DNA of 64,000 nt from an uncultured Lacinutrix sp. GTDB lineage: Bacteria > Bacteroidota > Bacteroidia > Flavobacteriales > Flavobacteriaceae. The notes beneath the pieces were generated by a model. That model was not told the origin of the DNA. It saw only the letters and a program-made list of their open reading frames with translations, and did not search any database. Numbering within the stretch: position 1 is the first letter of the stretch; the number at the start of each line of letters is the position of its first letter. Below, piece after piece: positions 57,107 to 64,000 of this stretch. Both the position numbers and the translations under genes were made by a program. Location: the NCBI RefSeq assembly GCF_947500325.1, contig NZ_CANMRQ010000015.1:1-64000 (forward strand), read 5' to 3'.

Positions 57107-57550
57107 TTAATCTATTTCATTAATCAATTCCCAATTTTGGTCGGCTTTTTTTTGTAAACCTTTCACATCTTTTTCTAACCATAATTCTAAAGTGTTTGTT
57201 CCCCAAGAATTATAGAATAAATAAAGCTTCCCATCTCGTATTTCGAACGTTTCAGGATCAATAGATACTTTTTTACTTTTCTCTGCTATAGCATAAGCAC
57301 AGTAGCCTCCGTATTGCGGTATATATCGTTTAGGGTTTTTATTAAAAGTTTCTAAATGTTCTTTAGAGGAAAACTTGTATTTAACGCCGTCATGAGTCAC
57401 AGTATAGTCTTTGCTGCCTTTTTCTGCTTTGTTTTCAAAATAGGAAACAACGTCATAACCTTGAATTATAAAACCTTTTTTAGTGTTATAATCTGTTTGC
57501 GCTTGTGTAGAAATAATTCCGAAGAAAAATAAAATTAAGATTTTTTTCAT
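57107..57550 (-). CDS. YHS domain-containing exported protein
   Basis: A 147-residue exported protein with signal 'ILILFFFGIISTQAQ'. The YHS domain, often metal-binding, shows 'IQGYDVVSYFENKAEKGSKD' and 'EHLETFNKNPKRYIPQYGGY' followed by 'CAYAIAEKSKKVSIDPETF'. A single conserved Cys in 'GGYCAYA' may take part in metal binding. Such proteins occur with copper or mercury systems or alone; here there is no metal gene next to it. It follows the LuxE-like gene by 30 bases on the same strand. Confidence 0.9.
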   Translation of the reverse strand: MKKILILFFFGIISTQAQTDYNTKKGFIIQGYDVVSYFENKAEKGSKDYTVTHDGVKYKFSSKEHLETFNKNPKRYIPQYGGYCAYAIAEKSKKVSIDPETFEIRDGKLYLFYNSWGTNTLELWLEKDVKGLQKKADQNWELINEID

Positions 57551-57580
57551 GACTACTAAGTCGTAGTCTTAATAATATCA

Positions 57581-58561
57581 TTACAAAACCATTAAATTAC
57601 AACCCCTAATATCGCTGGTGTCAAACCTACCTATAATTTCGAATGAATTATCAGAATATACACGACCTAAATCTTGAGTTGCAATAAACGAACAAGAATT
57701 TATATTGGCTAGATCAATAATATTTATACCTCCAGATTTTCCTTTAGGTAAAAGTGTTAAGGCATCTTCGGTATCGCGTGTTATAACTCGCATCCAATTA
57801 GGACAATTAAACACACCATTGCCTTTAGAATAGGCCTGACTTAATAACTCGGTCATGCCATATTCACTATGTATAGTTTTTGTGCCAAAACCTACTTTTA
57901 ATGTATTGTGAAGTTCTTCTCTTATAATTTCTTTACGCCTACCTTTCATACCTCCAGTTTCCATAACAATAATATTATTAAGGTTGAAATTATGAGTTTC
58001 TATTAAATCTAAAAGAGCAAAAGAAACACCAATTAAAAGTACTTTTTTATTGTTTTTATCTAAGGTAATTAATGTGTTACTTAATTCATCTAGATTATCT
58101 AAATAAAAACCACTGTCTTGATGCTTAGATTCTTTTATCATTGCATCTACCATATATATTAATGAAGATCCATCTCTTTCTATGTAGCTTGGTAATAAAG
58201 CTAAAATTACATAGTCCTCTACATTTCCATAAAAACGTTGAAATGCTTTAGTAAAACTCTTTTCATAAATACTAAGATTTGTAATATGATGTTTACTTGT
58301 TGTAGTACCTGTTGTACCACTACTAGTAAAAGTTTTTGTAATAGTTCCTTTAGAACTTAATATGTTGTGCGATTTAAAAAATTGAATGGGAAGAAAAGGA
58401 ATGTCTTCAATATGTTTTATATCGCTAGGATGTTTATATAATAAATCGCAAAAAGAGCGATAAACCAAATTATTATCAAATTGAAATTTAAAAACCTTTA
58501 AAGCCATAGCGTTAAATTCGGCTTCAGTTTTTATATTAAAAATGTCTTTGGTATTAATCAT
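57581..58561 (-). CDS. LuxE/PaaK-family acyl-protein synthetase-like protein
   Basis: An adenylate-forming-type protein, 326 residues. Recognisable motifs are 'FFKSHNILSSKGTITKTFTS' with 'TSSGTTGTTTSKHH' as the phosphate loop, 'HSEYGMTELLSQAYSKG' as the A5-type motif and 'IDLANINSCSFIATQDLGRV' near the end. LuxE activates fatty acids to an acyl-enzyme for the LuxC reductase in bioluminescence; no luxC, luxD or luxAB is in the window. In Bacteroidota such genes are generally annotated only as acyltransferases. It probably activates an acyl or aryl acid for an unknown route. Cotranscribed with the YHS gene. Confidence 0.85.
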   Translation of the reverse strand: MINTKDIFNIKTEAEFNAMALKVFKFQFDNNLVYRSFCDLLYKHPSDIKHIEDIPFLPIQFFKSHNILSSKGTITKTFTSSGTTGTTTSKHHITNLSIYEKSFTKAFQRFYGNVEDYVILALLPSYIERDGSSLIYMVDAMIKESKHQDSGFYLDNLDELSNTLITLDKNNKKVLLIGVSFALLDLIETHNFNLNNIIVMETGGMKGRRKEIIREELHNTLKVGFGTKTIHSEYGMTELLSQAYSKGNGVFNCPNWMRVITRDTEDALTLLPKGKSGGINIIDLANINSCSFIATQDLGRVYSDNSFEIIGRFDTSDIRGCNLMVL

Positions 58562-58586
58562 TATTAAACAAAAATAAATAAAATAA

Positions 58587-58617
58587 AAAAGAGCGTTACC
58601 ATAGATAACGCTCTTTT
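58587..58617 (-). terminator. Intrinsic terminator of the large T9SS gene
   Basis: aaaagagcgtta (58587-58598) pairs with taacgctctttt (58606-58617) over 12 bases, with a 7-base loop. It lies just after the stop of the T9SS gene on the minus strand and ahead of the LuxE-like start. Confidence 0.85.
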
Positions 58618-58636
58618 AAATTTAAAAAATTTGGAT

Positions 58637-60706
58637 TTATTCAATTACTAATTTCTTAGTTGTTGAAGCTCCGTTTTGAGTTAATTTTACTAAGTATACT
58701 CCAGAATTTAAATTAGATACATTTAATGTATTATTCTCTAATTCTTGAGCGATAACTTGTTTTCCTAAAATATTGTATACTGTTACATTTACAGCTTCAT
58801 TTGAAGTTGTTTTAATGTTTACAAACCCTGTGTTTGATGGGTTAGGATAGATTGAGAAGTTTGAAGTTTCAAAACTATCTACAGATAATGTATTGTTGTC
58901 ATTTATAGCGCCTGGCGTTCCTAAGTCGCCATCTCCATACATAGTAACAGCAACACTCCAGTTTGCACCATTGTCATTATCGGTACTATTTAATTTTTGA
59001 ATATCTAACTCCATACTTACTCCTGTTGGATCAGGGAAAGTAGCACCATTATCCCAAAGAACTTCATCAATAACAGTTGCTCCACATTGAATAGAAATTT
59101 CATCTGAGCCATTACCTAAAAACGTAGAAGTACCATCATAAACATAATCAGGAGTAATTCCTCCATTTGTCATTGGATTTGCACTAGCTACAAAAACAGC
59201 ATAACCATTTCCGGGAACAACCACAGAAGAAGTAATAGTAAAGTTTTCACCTGCATTAGTTAGATCAACAATCTCCCATCCTACCATGTCAATTGCAGAT
59301 CCAGTAGTGTTATAAACTTCAAAATATTCACCTAAATTATCTGAAACAGCATTTGGGTTTTGCATGATCTCAGTAATGATAATGTCTCCAACATTAGCAC
59401 ATGTTGCAGCTGGTGTAACACTACCCGTTAATGGTCTTATTTCATTTGTAACTCCTGTTGTAGATACTATTAAATCTCCCATGTAATTAGCTTCTAATAA
59501 ACCAGCAACCATTCTAATATATATAGTGGTTGGATCTACTGAACCAGGATTAGTTAAAGGCGCAACAACAGATGTTGCAAAGCCAGTAGCTGTTGTTAAA
59601 GATACTTCAAAATTTGATGGAGCTGTTATTGTTATTCCAGTAGTTAAAAATAATCCAGAAACAGAAATAGTGTCTTCGCCAGAAGGTCCAGAACCTTCAG
59701 GGTAGTTAAATGGGTCTATTGTTCCGTTTACAGTAATTTGCGGTGTTGCAGGTGAAACGGTTCCAGTAAGAGCTAATGTAGAGTCTGTAGCACCTGTTGC
59801 AGAAGCTGTAATATCTCCCATGTATGTGTTAGAAGTTAATCCAGAAACTAAACGAACATATACTGGTGTGGAAGCTACAGTTCCTGGTGCAGTTAGTACA
59901 GCACTAACAGAATTAGAATAAGGTCCACCAGAGGTTAATGATATCTCAAAATTTGTTGGAGCGTTTACAGTAATATTTGTAGTTAAATTAATTCCAGAAA
60001 CATTAAAGCTATCTTCATTTGATGGGCCATTGCCTTCAAAATAATCCAAACTAGATACTGAGCCAGTTATTGAAACTGTAGGAGTGCTAGACATTGTAGT
60101 TGTATAAGTTCCGATACCACCCATTAAAGTTTCAAAAGTATCCATTCCGCCTTGACAGGTTCCTAAAGTATTTAAAGTTCCAGCTCCAGGAATAGTCCAT
60201 TCAGATTCTGTAAAAGTAGCATTAGGTCCATTGCCATCTACACGTTTAGCATAAGAGTCAGCATATTCCCATGTTTGTCCTGATCCATCAACACTATCAA
60301 CACCATATTGGTCTACAACCATTGAATTTGCAGTTACAATAATTCTAACTCTATCATCACCATTCAAGTTCATTGTTCCAGTTGTTAATGTTGGAGCACT
60401 AGCTATTGAAGGAAATTCACTTGCTATGGCAGTAGCACTTCCAGTAGTTGTTACATATACAAAGGCATTAGTTACAGTTCCAAGAGCACTAAGATCTTGA
60501 GTAGCTCCCCAAGTTGTATTTGCATTTGTTTGATTCTCTAAAGAATATAAAGAAAAATCAACTATACCATCTGCATAAATTTCTAATAATTTTGGATTTC
60601 CACCAGAACAGTCTCCATCTACAATTGCTGTAATAATTGGCATGTTCTGCCCCAAAGAGGTCGCGGTTATCAAAATTGTTAGTAATAAAAAGTAGATTTT
60701 TTTCAT
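58637..60706 (-). CDS. T9SS-secreted protein with two lamin-tail-type regions and a duplicated beta module
   Basis: A 689-residue surface or secreted protein. After a signal peptide ('IYFLLLTILITATSLGQ') come a lamin-tail-like domain ('GNPKLLEIYADGIVDFSLYS') and two tandem modules of about 106 residues. The modules share phrases, 'FEGNGPSNEDSFNVSG' and 'PEGSGPSGEDTISVSG', then 'TYMGDITASATGATD' and 'NYMGDLIVSTTGVTN'. A second lamin-tail domain follows ('GDIIITEIMQNPNAVSDN'). The C-terminal type A sorting domain has 'SIYPNPSNTGFVNIKTTSNE' and 'SGVYLVKLTQNGASTTK'. No enzyme domain is recognised. It may be an adhesin or matrix protein. Confidence 0.9.
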   Translation of the reverse strand: MKKIYFLLLTILITATSLGQNMPIITAIVDGDCSGGNPKLLEIYADGIVDFSLYSLENQTNANTTWGATQDLSALGTVTNAFVYVTTTGSATAIASEFPSIASAPTLTTGTMNLNGDDRVRIIVTANSMVVDQYGVDSVDGSGQTWEYADSYAKRVDGNGPNATFTESEWTIPGAGTLNTLGTCQGGMDTFETLMGGIGTYTTTMSSTPTVSITGSVSSLDYFEGNGPSNEDSFNVSGINLTTNITVNAPTNFEISLTSGGPYSNSVSAVLTAPGTVASTPVYVRLVSGLTSNTYMGDITASATGATDSTLALTGTVSPATPQITVNGTIDPFNYPEGSGPSGEDTISVSGLFLTTGITITAPSNFEVSLTTATGFATSVVAPLTNPGSVDPTTIYIRMVAGLLEANYMGDLIVSTTGVTNEIRPLTGSVTPAATCANVGDIIITEIMQNPNAVSDNLGEYFEVYNTTGSAIDMVGWEIVDLTNAGENFTITSSVVVPGNGYAVFVASANPMTNGGITPDYVYDGTSTFLGNGSDEISIQCGATVIDEVLWDNGATFPDPTGVSMELDIQKLNSTDNDNGANWSVAVTMYGDGDLGTPGAINDNNTLSVDSFETSNFSIYPNPSNTGFVNIKTTSNEAVNVTVYNILGKQVIAQELENNTLNVSNLNSGVYLVKLTQNGASTTKKLVIE

Positions 60707-60905
60707 AATTGTTTATTTAAAATTAGTTTACAAATATAAGCATAATAAATAGTTAAGCCAGTTTATTGCAATTTTGCAATAGATTTTTAACGATATAATA
60801 ACATAAAGAGGTGATTTTTAATGCTAGGATACTATAGTTTATAATCTACTAAACGGTTTAAATTTAAGTTAGACCAATGTTACTATAATGTTATTAATTT
60901 CTTGA

Positions 60906-60921
60906 ACATTATATATAATGT
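60906..60921. promoter_or_regulatory. 16-bp perfect palindrome in the PhoB-type regulator promoter
   Basis: acattatatataatgt reads the same on both strands. It lies nine bases upstream of a TATCTTTA -7-like element (60931-60938) and 45 bases before the start of the response regulator gene. Two aatgtta copies lie just to the left. A regulator site is plausible; which protein binds is unknown. Confidence 0.45.
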
Positions 60922-60965
60922 GAATAATTTTATCTTTACGTTATTATAATTAACCAAAAAATATA

Positions 60966-61649
60966 ATGAATAAACAGGACATAAAAATACTACTTGTAGA
61001 TGATGAGCCAGATATTCTAGAAATTGTAAGCTACAATCTCTCAAATGAAGGTTATCAAGTTATAACTGCAGGAAATGGTATAGATGGTGTTGCAAAAGCT
61101 AAAAAAGAAAAACCTCATTTAATTGTTTTAGATGTTATGATGCCTGAAATGGATGGTATTGAAGCATGTGAACAAATAAGAAAAGTACCAGATTTAAAAA
61201 ATACTATAATAACATTTCTAACAGCAAGAGGCGAAGATTATTCTCAAGTGGCTGGTTTTGATGCTGGTGCCGATGATTATATTACAAAACCAATTAAACC
61301 AAAAGTTTTGGTTAGTAAAGTAAAAGCATTATTACGTCGTTTAAAAACTGATGATTCTAATGACTCTATATTAAAATTAGGTGGCCTAATAATTAATAAA
61401 GATGAATATAAAATTTCATTGAACGGAAAAGAAATTCTCTTGCCCAAAAAAGAGTTTGAACTTTTATGTCTATTAGCTTCAAAGCCAGGCAAAGTGTTTA
61501 AAAGAGAGGATATTTTAGAAAAAATATGGGGAAATGAAGTTGTTGTAGGTGGTAGAACTATTGATGTGCATATTAGAAAAGTGAGAGAAAAAGTAGGAGA
61601 TAAATCAATAAAGACCATAAAAGGTGTCGGCTATAAATTTATAGACTAG
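60966..61649 (+). CDS. OmpR/PhoB-type response regulator
   Basis: A 227-residue DNA-binding regulator. The receiver (1-125) has the acidic pocket in 'LLVDDEPDILEIV', the phosphoacceptor in 'LIVLDVMMPEMDGIEAC' and the lysine in 'DDYITKPIKPKVL'. The C-terminal winged-helix domain shows 'LPKKEFELLCLLASKPGKVF' and 'VVVGGRTIDVHIRKVREKVG', as in PhoB and OmpR. It is nine bases upstream of the kinase gene, forming a PhoB/PhoR-type pair. Target genes are not apparent; a palindrome and repeats in its own promoter make self-regulation plausible. Confidence 0.96.
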   Translation: MNKQDIKILLVDDEPDILEIVSYNLSNEGYQVITAGNGIDGVAKAKKEKPHLIVLDVMMPEMDGIEACEQIRKVPDLKNTIITFLTARGEDYSQVAGFDAGADDYITKPIKPKVLVSKVKALLRRLKTDDSNDSILKLGGLIINKDEYKISLNGKEILLPKKEFELLCLLASKPGKVFKREDILEKIWGNEVVVGGRTIDVHIRKVREKVGDKSIKTIKGVGYKFID

Positions 61650-61658
61650 TTAATAGAT

Positions 61659-62696
61659 ATGAAATTAAAGAAAACATATAAGTTTGCCTTTAGAACCTCT
61701 CTGTTTATAACGGTTGTTTTAACGCTCATAATGAGCGTTTTTTTATATGTTTTTTACGATTTAAAGCTATTACCTTTAGTTGTCTTTAGTTTGATTTGTT
61801 ACGGTGTGTCTTTTTTAATAATTCAGTATAGAGTTCAAAACTTTATTTATAGAAGAGTAAAACAAATATATGCAGACTTAACGCTTTTAGAATCTACATC
61901 CTTTAGAAAAGAAAGAATAACTACAGACATGGTTACTTTAACAGAAGAAATAGATAGGTTTGCAAGAGATAGAAAAATAGAAATAGAAACACTAAAAGAT
62001 AGAGAAGAGTATAGAAAAGAGTTTTTAGGTAATGTATCACATGAATTAAAAACACCACTGTTTACTGTACAAGGTTATCTAGAGACTTTAATTGATGGAG
62101 CTGCAGACGATGAGAAAATAAGAGAGAAATATTTAGATAGGGCAAATAAAGGCGTAGAGCGATTAATTTATATTGTTAAAGATTTAGATATGATCACTAA
62201 ATTAGAAGTTGGTGATTTGAGATTAGAACCAGAAACTTTTGATATTGTTGAGTTAATTAGTAGTGTTTTTGAATTATTCGAAATGAAATCTGCAAAGAAA
62301 AAGATTACACTAACTTTCGATATAGATTATAATACTCCTATATATGTTAAAGCAGATAAAGAGAAAATTCAGCAAATATTAACAAACCTTATTGTTAACT
62401 CTATTAAATATGGTAGGGAAAAAGGTACAACCGAGGTAAGTATCGAAAACCTTATTAAAAATAAGGTTATCGTTCGTGTAACAGATAATGGAGAAGGTAT
62501 TGCTAAAGAAAATATACCAAGACTATTTGAACGTTTTTATCGTGTAGATAAAAGTGGTTCTAGAAAAGAAGGTGGTTCTGGTTTAGGTTTAGCTATTGTG
62601 AAGCATATTATAGAAGCTCACGATGAAAAAATATATATTGAAAGTGAATTAGGCGTAGGAAGTGAATTTTCTTTTACTTTAGAAAAGACTGAATAA
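61659..62696 (+). CDS. PhoR-type sensor histidine kinase
   Basis: A 345-residue membrane kinase. Two membrane segments lie near 10-30 ('TSLFITVVLTLIMSVFLYVF') and 35-53 ('LLPLVVFSLICYGVSFLI'), with almost no extracytoplasmic loop, so it senses through the membrane or inside. HisKA follows with 'EFLGNVSHELKTPLFTVQGY' (phosphoacceptor His). HATPase_c has 'ILTNLIVNSIKYGREKG' (N box), 'VTDNGEGIAKENIPRLFERF' and 'SGLGLAIVKHIIEAHDEK'. Partner of the regulator nine bases upstream. The end overlaps the convergent glycosyltransferase by 18 bases. Confidence 0.95.
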   Translation: MKLKKTYKFAFRTSLFITVVLTLIMSVFLYVFYDLKLLPLVVFSLICYGVSFLIIQYRVQNFIYRRVKQIYADLTLLESTSFRKERITTDMVTLTEEIDRFARDRKIEIETLKDREEYRKEFLGNVSHELKTPLFTVQGYLETLIDGAADDEKIREKYLDRANKGVERLIYIVKDLDMITKLEVGDLRLEPETFDIVELISSVFELFEMKSAKKKITLTFDIDYNTPIYVKADKEKIQQILTNLIVNSIKYGREKGTTEVSIENLIKNKVIVRVTDNGEGIAKENIPRLFERFYRVDKSGSRKEGGSGLGLAIVKHIIEAHDEKIYIESELGVGSEFSFTLEKTE

Positions 62697-63731
62697 TTCT
62701 TTTAAATTTGGTTTCCTATATTCCATCTGTAAACCTTTATAATCATTAACTTTTTCTAACTGACTTAATTTAAAATGCTCTTGATTACAAGTTGGAACTA
62801 TGCCTAGCTTGTCAAAATTTTCAGCAAGATACTCCTGTTCAAATTGGCCAGGTGTAGCAATGAAAAAGGCTTTCTTTCCTAATTTAGCTAAATCCATAAC
62901 TGTAGTATAGCCAGAACGAGAAATAATAAGTTCGCTACTATTTATAGCTTGCTCCAAAGCTTTAGAAGTCATAAAATTATAAATTGTAAAATTATTTATT
63001 TTAGAAACTGTTTGCTCAGCTTCAATTTTCCCTTTTACAAAGAGAATGTTACCCTCAAAATATTTTAATGTTTCAAATAATTTGTCAGCAAGGATAGTGC
63101 GTTGAGGTTCTGGCCCAGAAAGCAAAACCATAATATCGTATTCTGTTTTTGTTTCCGTTTTATGTAATCGGCTTAAAGGACCAAGATAAGTTACGTTTAT
63201 TTTTGTCTCATTATTAAGGTGTCCTAATTTTCCGCTTAGATTTGGTTCATTTTTAAAGTCTGGTACCCAAACAGAATCAAATTTCTTCATAATGTCATTA
63301 TGAATCTTTGTGCTTAATGCTGATGTGTTTCCGCTTAATACATTTAATTGATGAGTAATAAAAACAGAAGGCACATTTTTGTTTCTAACGCCTAACCTGT
63401 TATCTGATATAATTCCTGAAAGATTATATTTATTTATGAGTTGTTTTGTAGTTTTTTTCTCAGCTTTTTTAGCTTTTAACATTTTTGGAGTTTGTGCTAA
63501 TAGTTTCCATTTTAAATCGCTTCCTTTTTTTGTATATTTTATATTATAAGCAGGAAGAGTTTCATGAATAAGATCAGGGAATTCTGTTTTAAGAAGTTGT
63601 AAGGCTTCGCCGTCACTAGCTATAATAGGTTCAAAATTATGTTCTATAAGCCAATTTATTATAGGAATACATCTAGTGGCATGTCCAATACCCCAATTGA
63701 GTGGAGCAACAAGAATTCGTTTTTTTATCAT
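62679..63731 (-). CDS. MurG-like glycosyltransferase family protein
   Basis: A 350-residue GT-B-fold protein starting 'MIKKRILVAPLNWGIGHATR', with the N-terminal G-I-G-H-A-T loop of the MurG/UDP-glycosyltransferase type. The C-terminal domain has 'SSELIISRSGYTTVMDLAKL' and 'KAFFIATPGQFEQEYLAENF', which bind the nucleotide sugar. It is too different from MurG to be the peptidoglycan enzyme itself, and no other cell-wall genes are near. A role in making a glycolipid or pigment is possible; the acceptor is unknown. A longer in-frame reading would add 32 residues before the normal start and is rejected. Convergent overlap with the kinase is 18 bases. Confidence 0.82.
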   Translation of the reverse strand: MIKKRILVAPLNWGIGHATRCIPIINWLIEHNFEPIIASDGEALQLLKTEFPDLIHETLPAYNIKYTKKGSDLKWKLLAQTPKMLKAKKAEKKTTKQLINKYNLSGIISDNRLGVRNKNVPSVFITHQLNVLSGNTSALSTKIHNDIMKKFDSVWVPDFKNEPNLSGKLGHLNNETKINVTYLGPLSRLHKTETKTEYDIMVLLSGPEPQRTILADKLFETLKYFEGNILFVKGKIEAEQTVSKINNFTIYNFMTSKALEQAINSSELIISRSGYTTVMDLAKLGKKAFFIATPGQFEQEYLAENFDKLGIVPTCNQEHFKLSQLEKVNDYKGLQMEYRKPNLKELFSLF

Positions 63732-63880
63732 ACTAATCGCAAAACGTCTAAAAGGTACATAAAGTTTCCTTTTTATTAAGTAAACTTTATTATATCCTTC
63801 TTTTATAGAAAAATCAAAGGTAATCATATAACCACTCTTTTATATTTCCTTAATTTTACCAAAAAATTAAATTAAAGTAA

Positions 63881-64000
63881 GTGGGAAGTAAAAACAAGCT
63901 CAAGCGGTTTAATGAAAATGAAACATTCGCTAATGTATTTCAACCTAAGCGTGAAGATTTAGTTGATGCGGATTATGAGTATAAAGGACATTGGAATGCC
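63881..64000 (+). CDS. trmB: tRNA (guanine(46)-N7)-methyltransferase, 5' part only
   Basis: The gene runs off the window after 40 codons. The start is GTG in 'GTGGGAAGTAAAAACAAGC', giving 'MGSKNKLKRFNENETFANVF', the usual N-terminus of Bacteroidota TrmB. 'QPKREDLVDADYEYKGHWN' follows. The SAM-binding domain lies beyond the window end. TrmB makes m7G46 in the variable loop of tRNA. Assignment rests on the N-terminus only, but it is distinctive. Confidence 0.85.
   Translation, partial: MGSKNKLKRFNENETFANVFQPKREDLVDADYEYKGHWNA

Noticed and set aside
57581-58561. Bioluminescence (lux) operon
   Set aside because: Only a LuxE-like protein is present; luciferase and reductase genes are absent.
1-64000. 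tRNA, rRNA, CRISPR arrays, insertion sequences, replication origin
   Set aside because: Reading the intergenic regions on both strands shows no cloverleaf, no regularly spaced direct repeats, no transposase reading frame and no DnaA-box cluster.

Overview
The window looks like chromosomal DNA of a marine-type Flavobacteriaceae bacterium (phylum Bacteroidota). The evidence is the low GC content, promoters of the Bacteroidota -33/-7 type (TTTG, then TAnnTTTG), start codons without Shine-Dalgarno sequences, the gliding genes gldE and gldD, two proteins with type IX secretion (T9SS) sorting domains, a LeuRS with the Bacteroidota-type insertion, and many Bacteroidota DUF families (DUF3098, DUF3127, DUF4199, DUF4271, DUF4296, DUF4301). 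I see no prophage, integrase, transposase, CRISPR array, rRNA or tRNA. Most of it is ordinary core genome.

Layout. 0.1-2.3 kb: RNase G with a highly structured leader, a 30-residue basic ribosomal-type protein missed by ordinary length cut-offs, and HU, all on the minus strand. 2.5-6.7 kb: mutY-ssb-gldE-gldD (DNA repair and gliding) and a lipoprotein. 6.8-12.6 kb: a heavy-metal-domain lipoprotein, an EamA transporter, an active/inactive M16 protease pair and DUF4199. 12.8-16.6 kb: L21 with a helix-hairpin-helix tail, L27, a secreted protein with caspase-clan-like His and Cys motifs, DUF1569 and ahcY. 16.7-23.8 kb: a plus-strand run of phosphopantetheinyl transferase, GGGP-synthase-like protein, thiamine-binding protein, PnuC-type transporter, NadR-like kinase, DUF4301 and ArfB, then a TPP riboswitch driving a TonB-dependent receptor. 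The receptor, PnuC, the kinase and the thiamine-binding protein plausibly form a vitamin uptake route.

24-32 kb: greA behind two tandem terminator-like hairpins, HIT protein, histidine kinase, flavin reductase, a DUF3127 protein with an SSB-like C-terminus, AtoE transporter, aat, tag and an odd thioredoxin. 32-36 kb: an envelope/translation cluster on the minus strand (TonB-like protein, truB, uppP, DUF3098, a decayed gene, ftsX). 36-42 kb: leuS, small envelope proteins and a membrane zinc protease. 42-46 kb: a four-gene minus-strand signalling operon (unknown protein, all-membrane protein, HisKA_3 kinase, NarL-type regulator) facing a phage-collar-like gene and a T9SS protein.

46-64 kb: Lrp regulator, saccharopine dehydrogenase, DUF423, pckA, hemD-DUF4271, polyprenol-phosphate mannose synthase, dihydroorotase, DUF4296, a reductase, tyrS, YHS protein, a LuxE-like protein, a repeat-containing T9SS protein, a PhoB/PhoR-type pair, a MurG-like glycosyltransferase, and the first 40 codons of trmB cut by the window end.

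The points most worth following up are the RNase G leader, the greA leader, the caspase-clan-like secreted protein, the SSB-like tail on the DUF3127 protein, the thiamine/PnuC locus, and the multi-frameshift pseudogene beside ftsX. All assignments come from reading the sequence; no database search was run.
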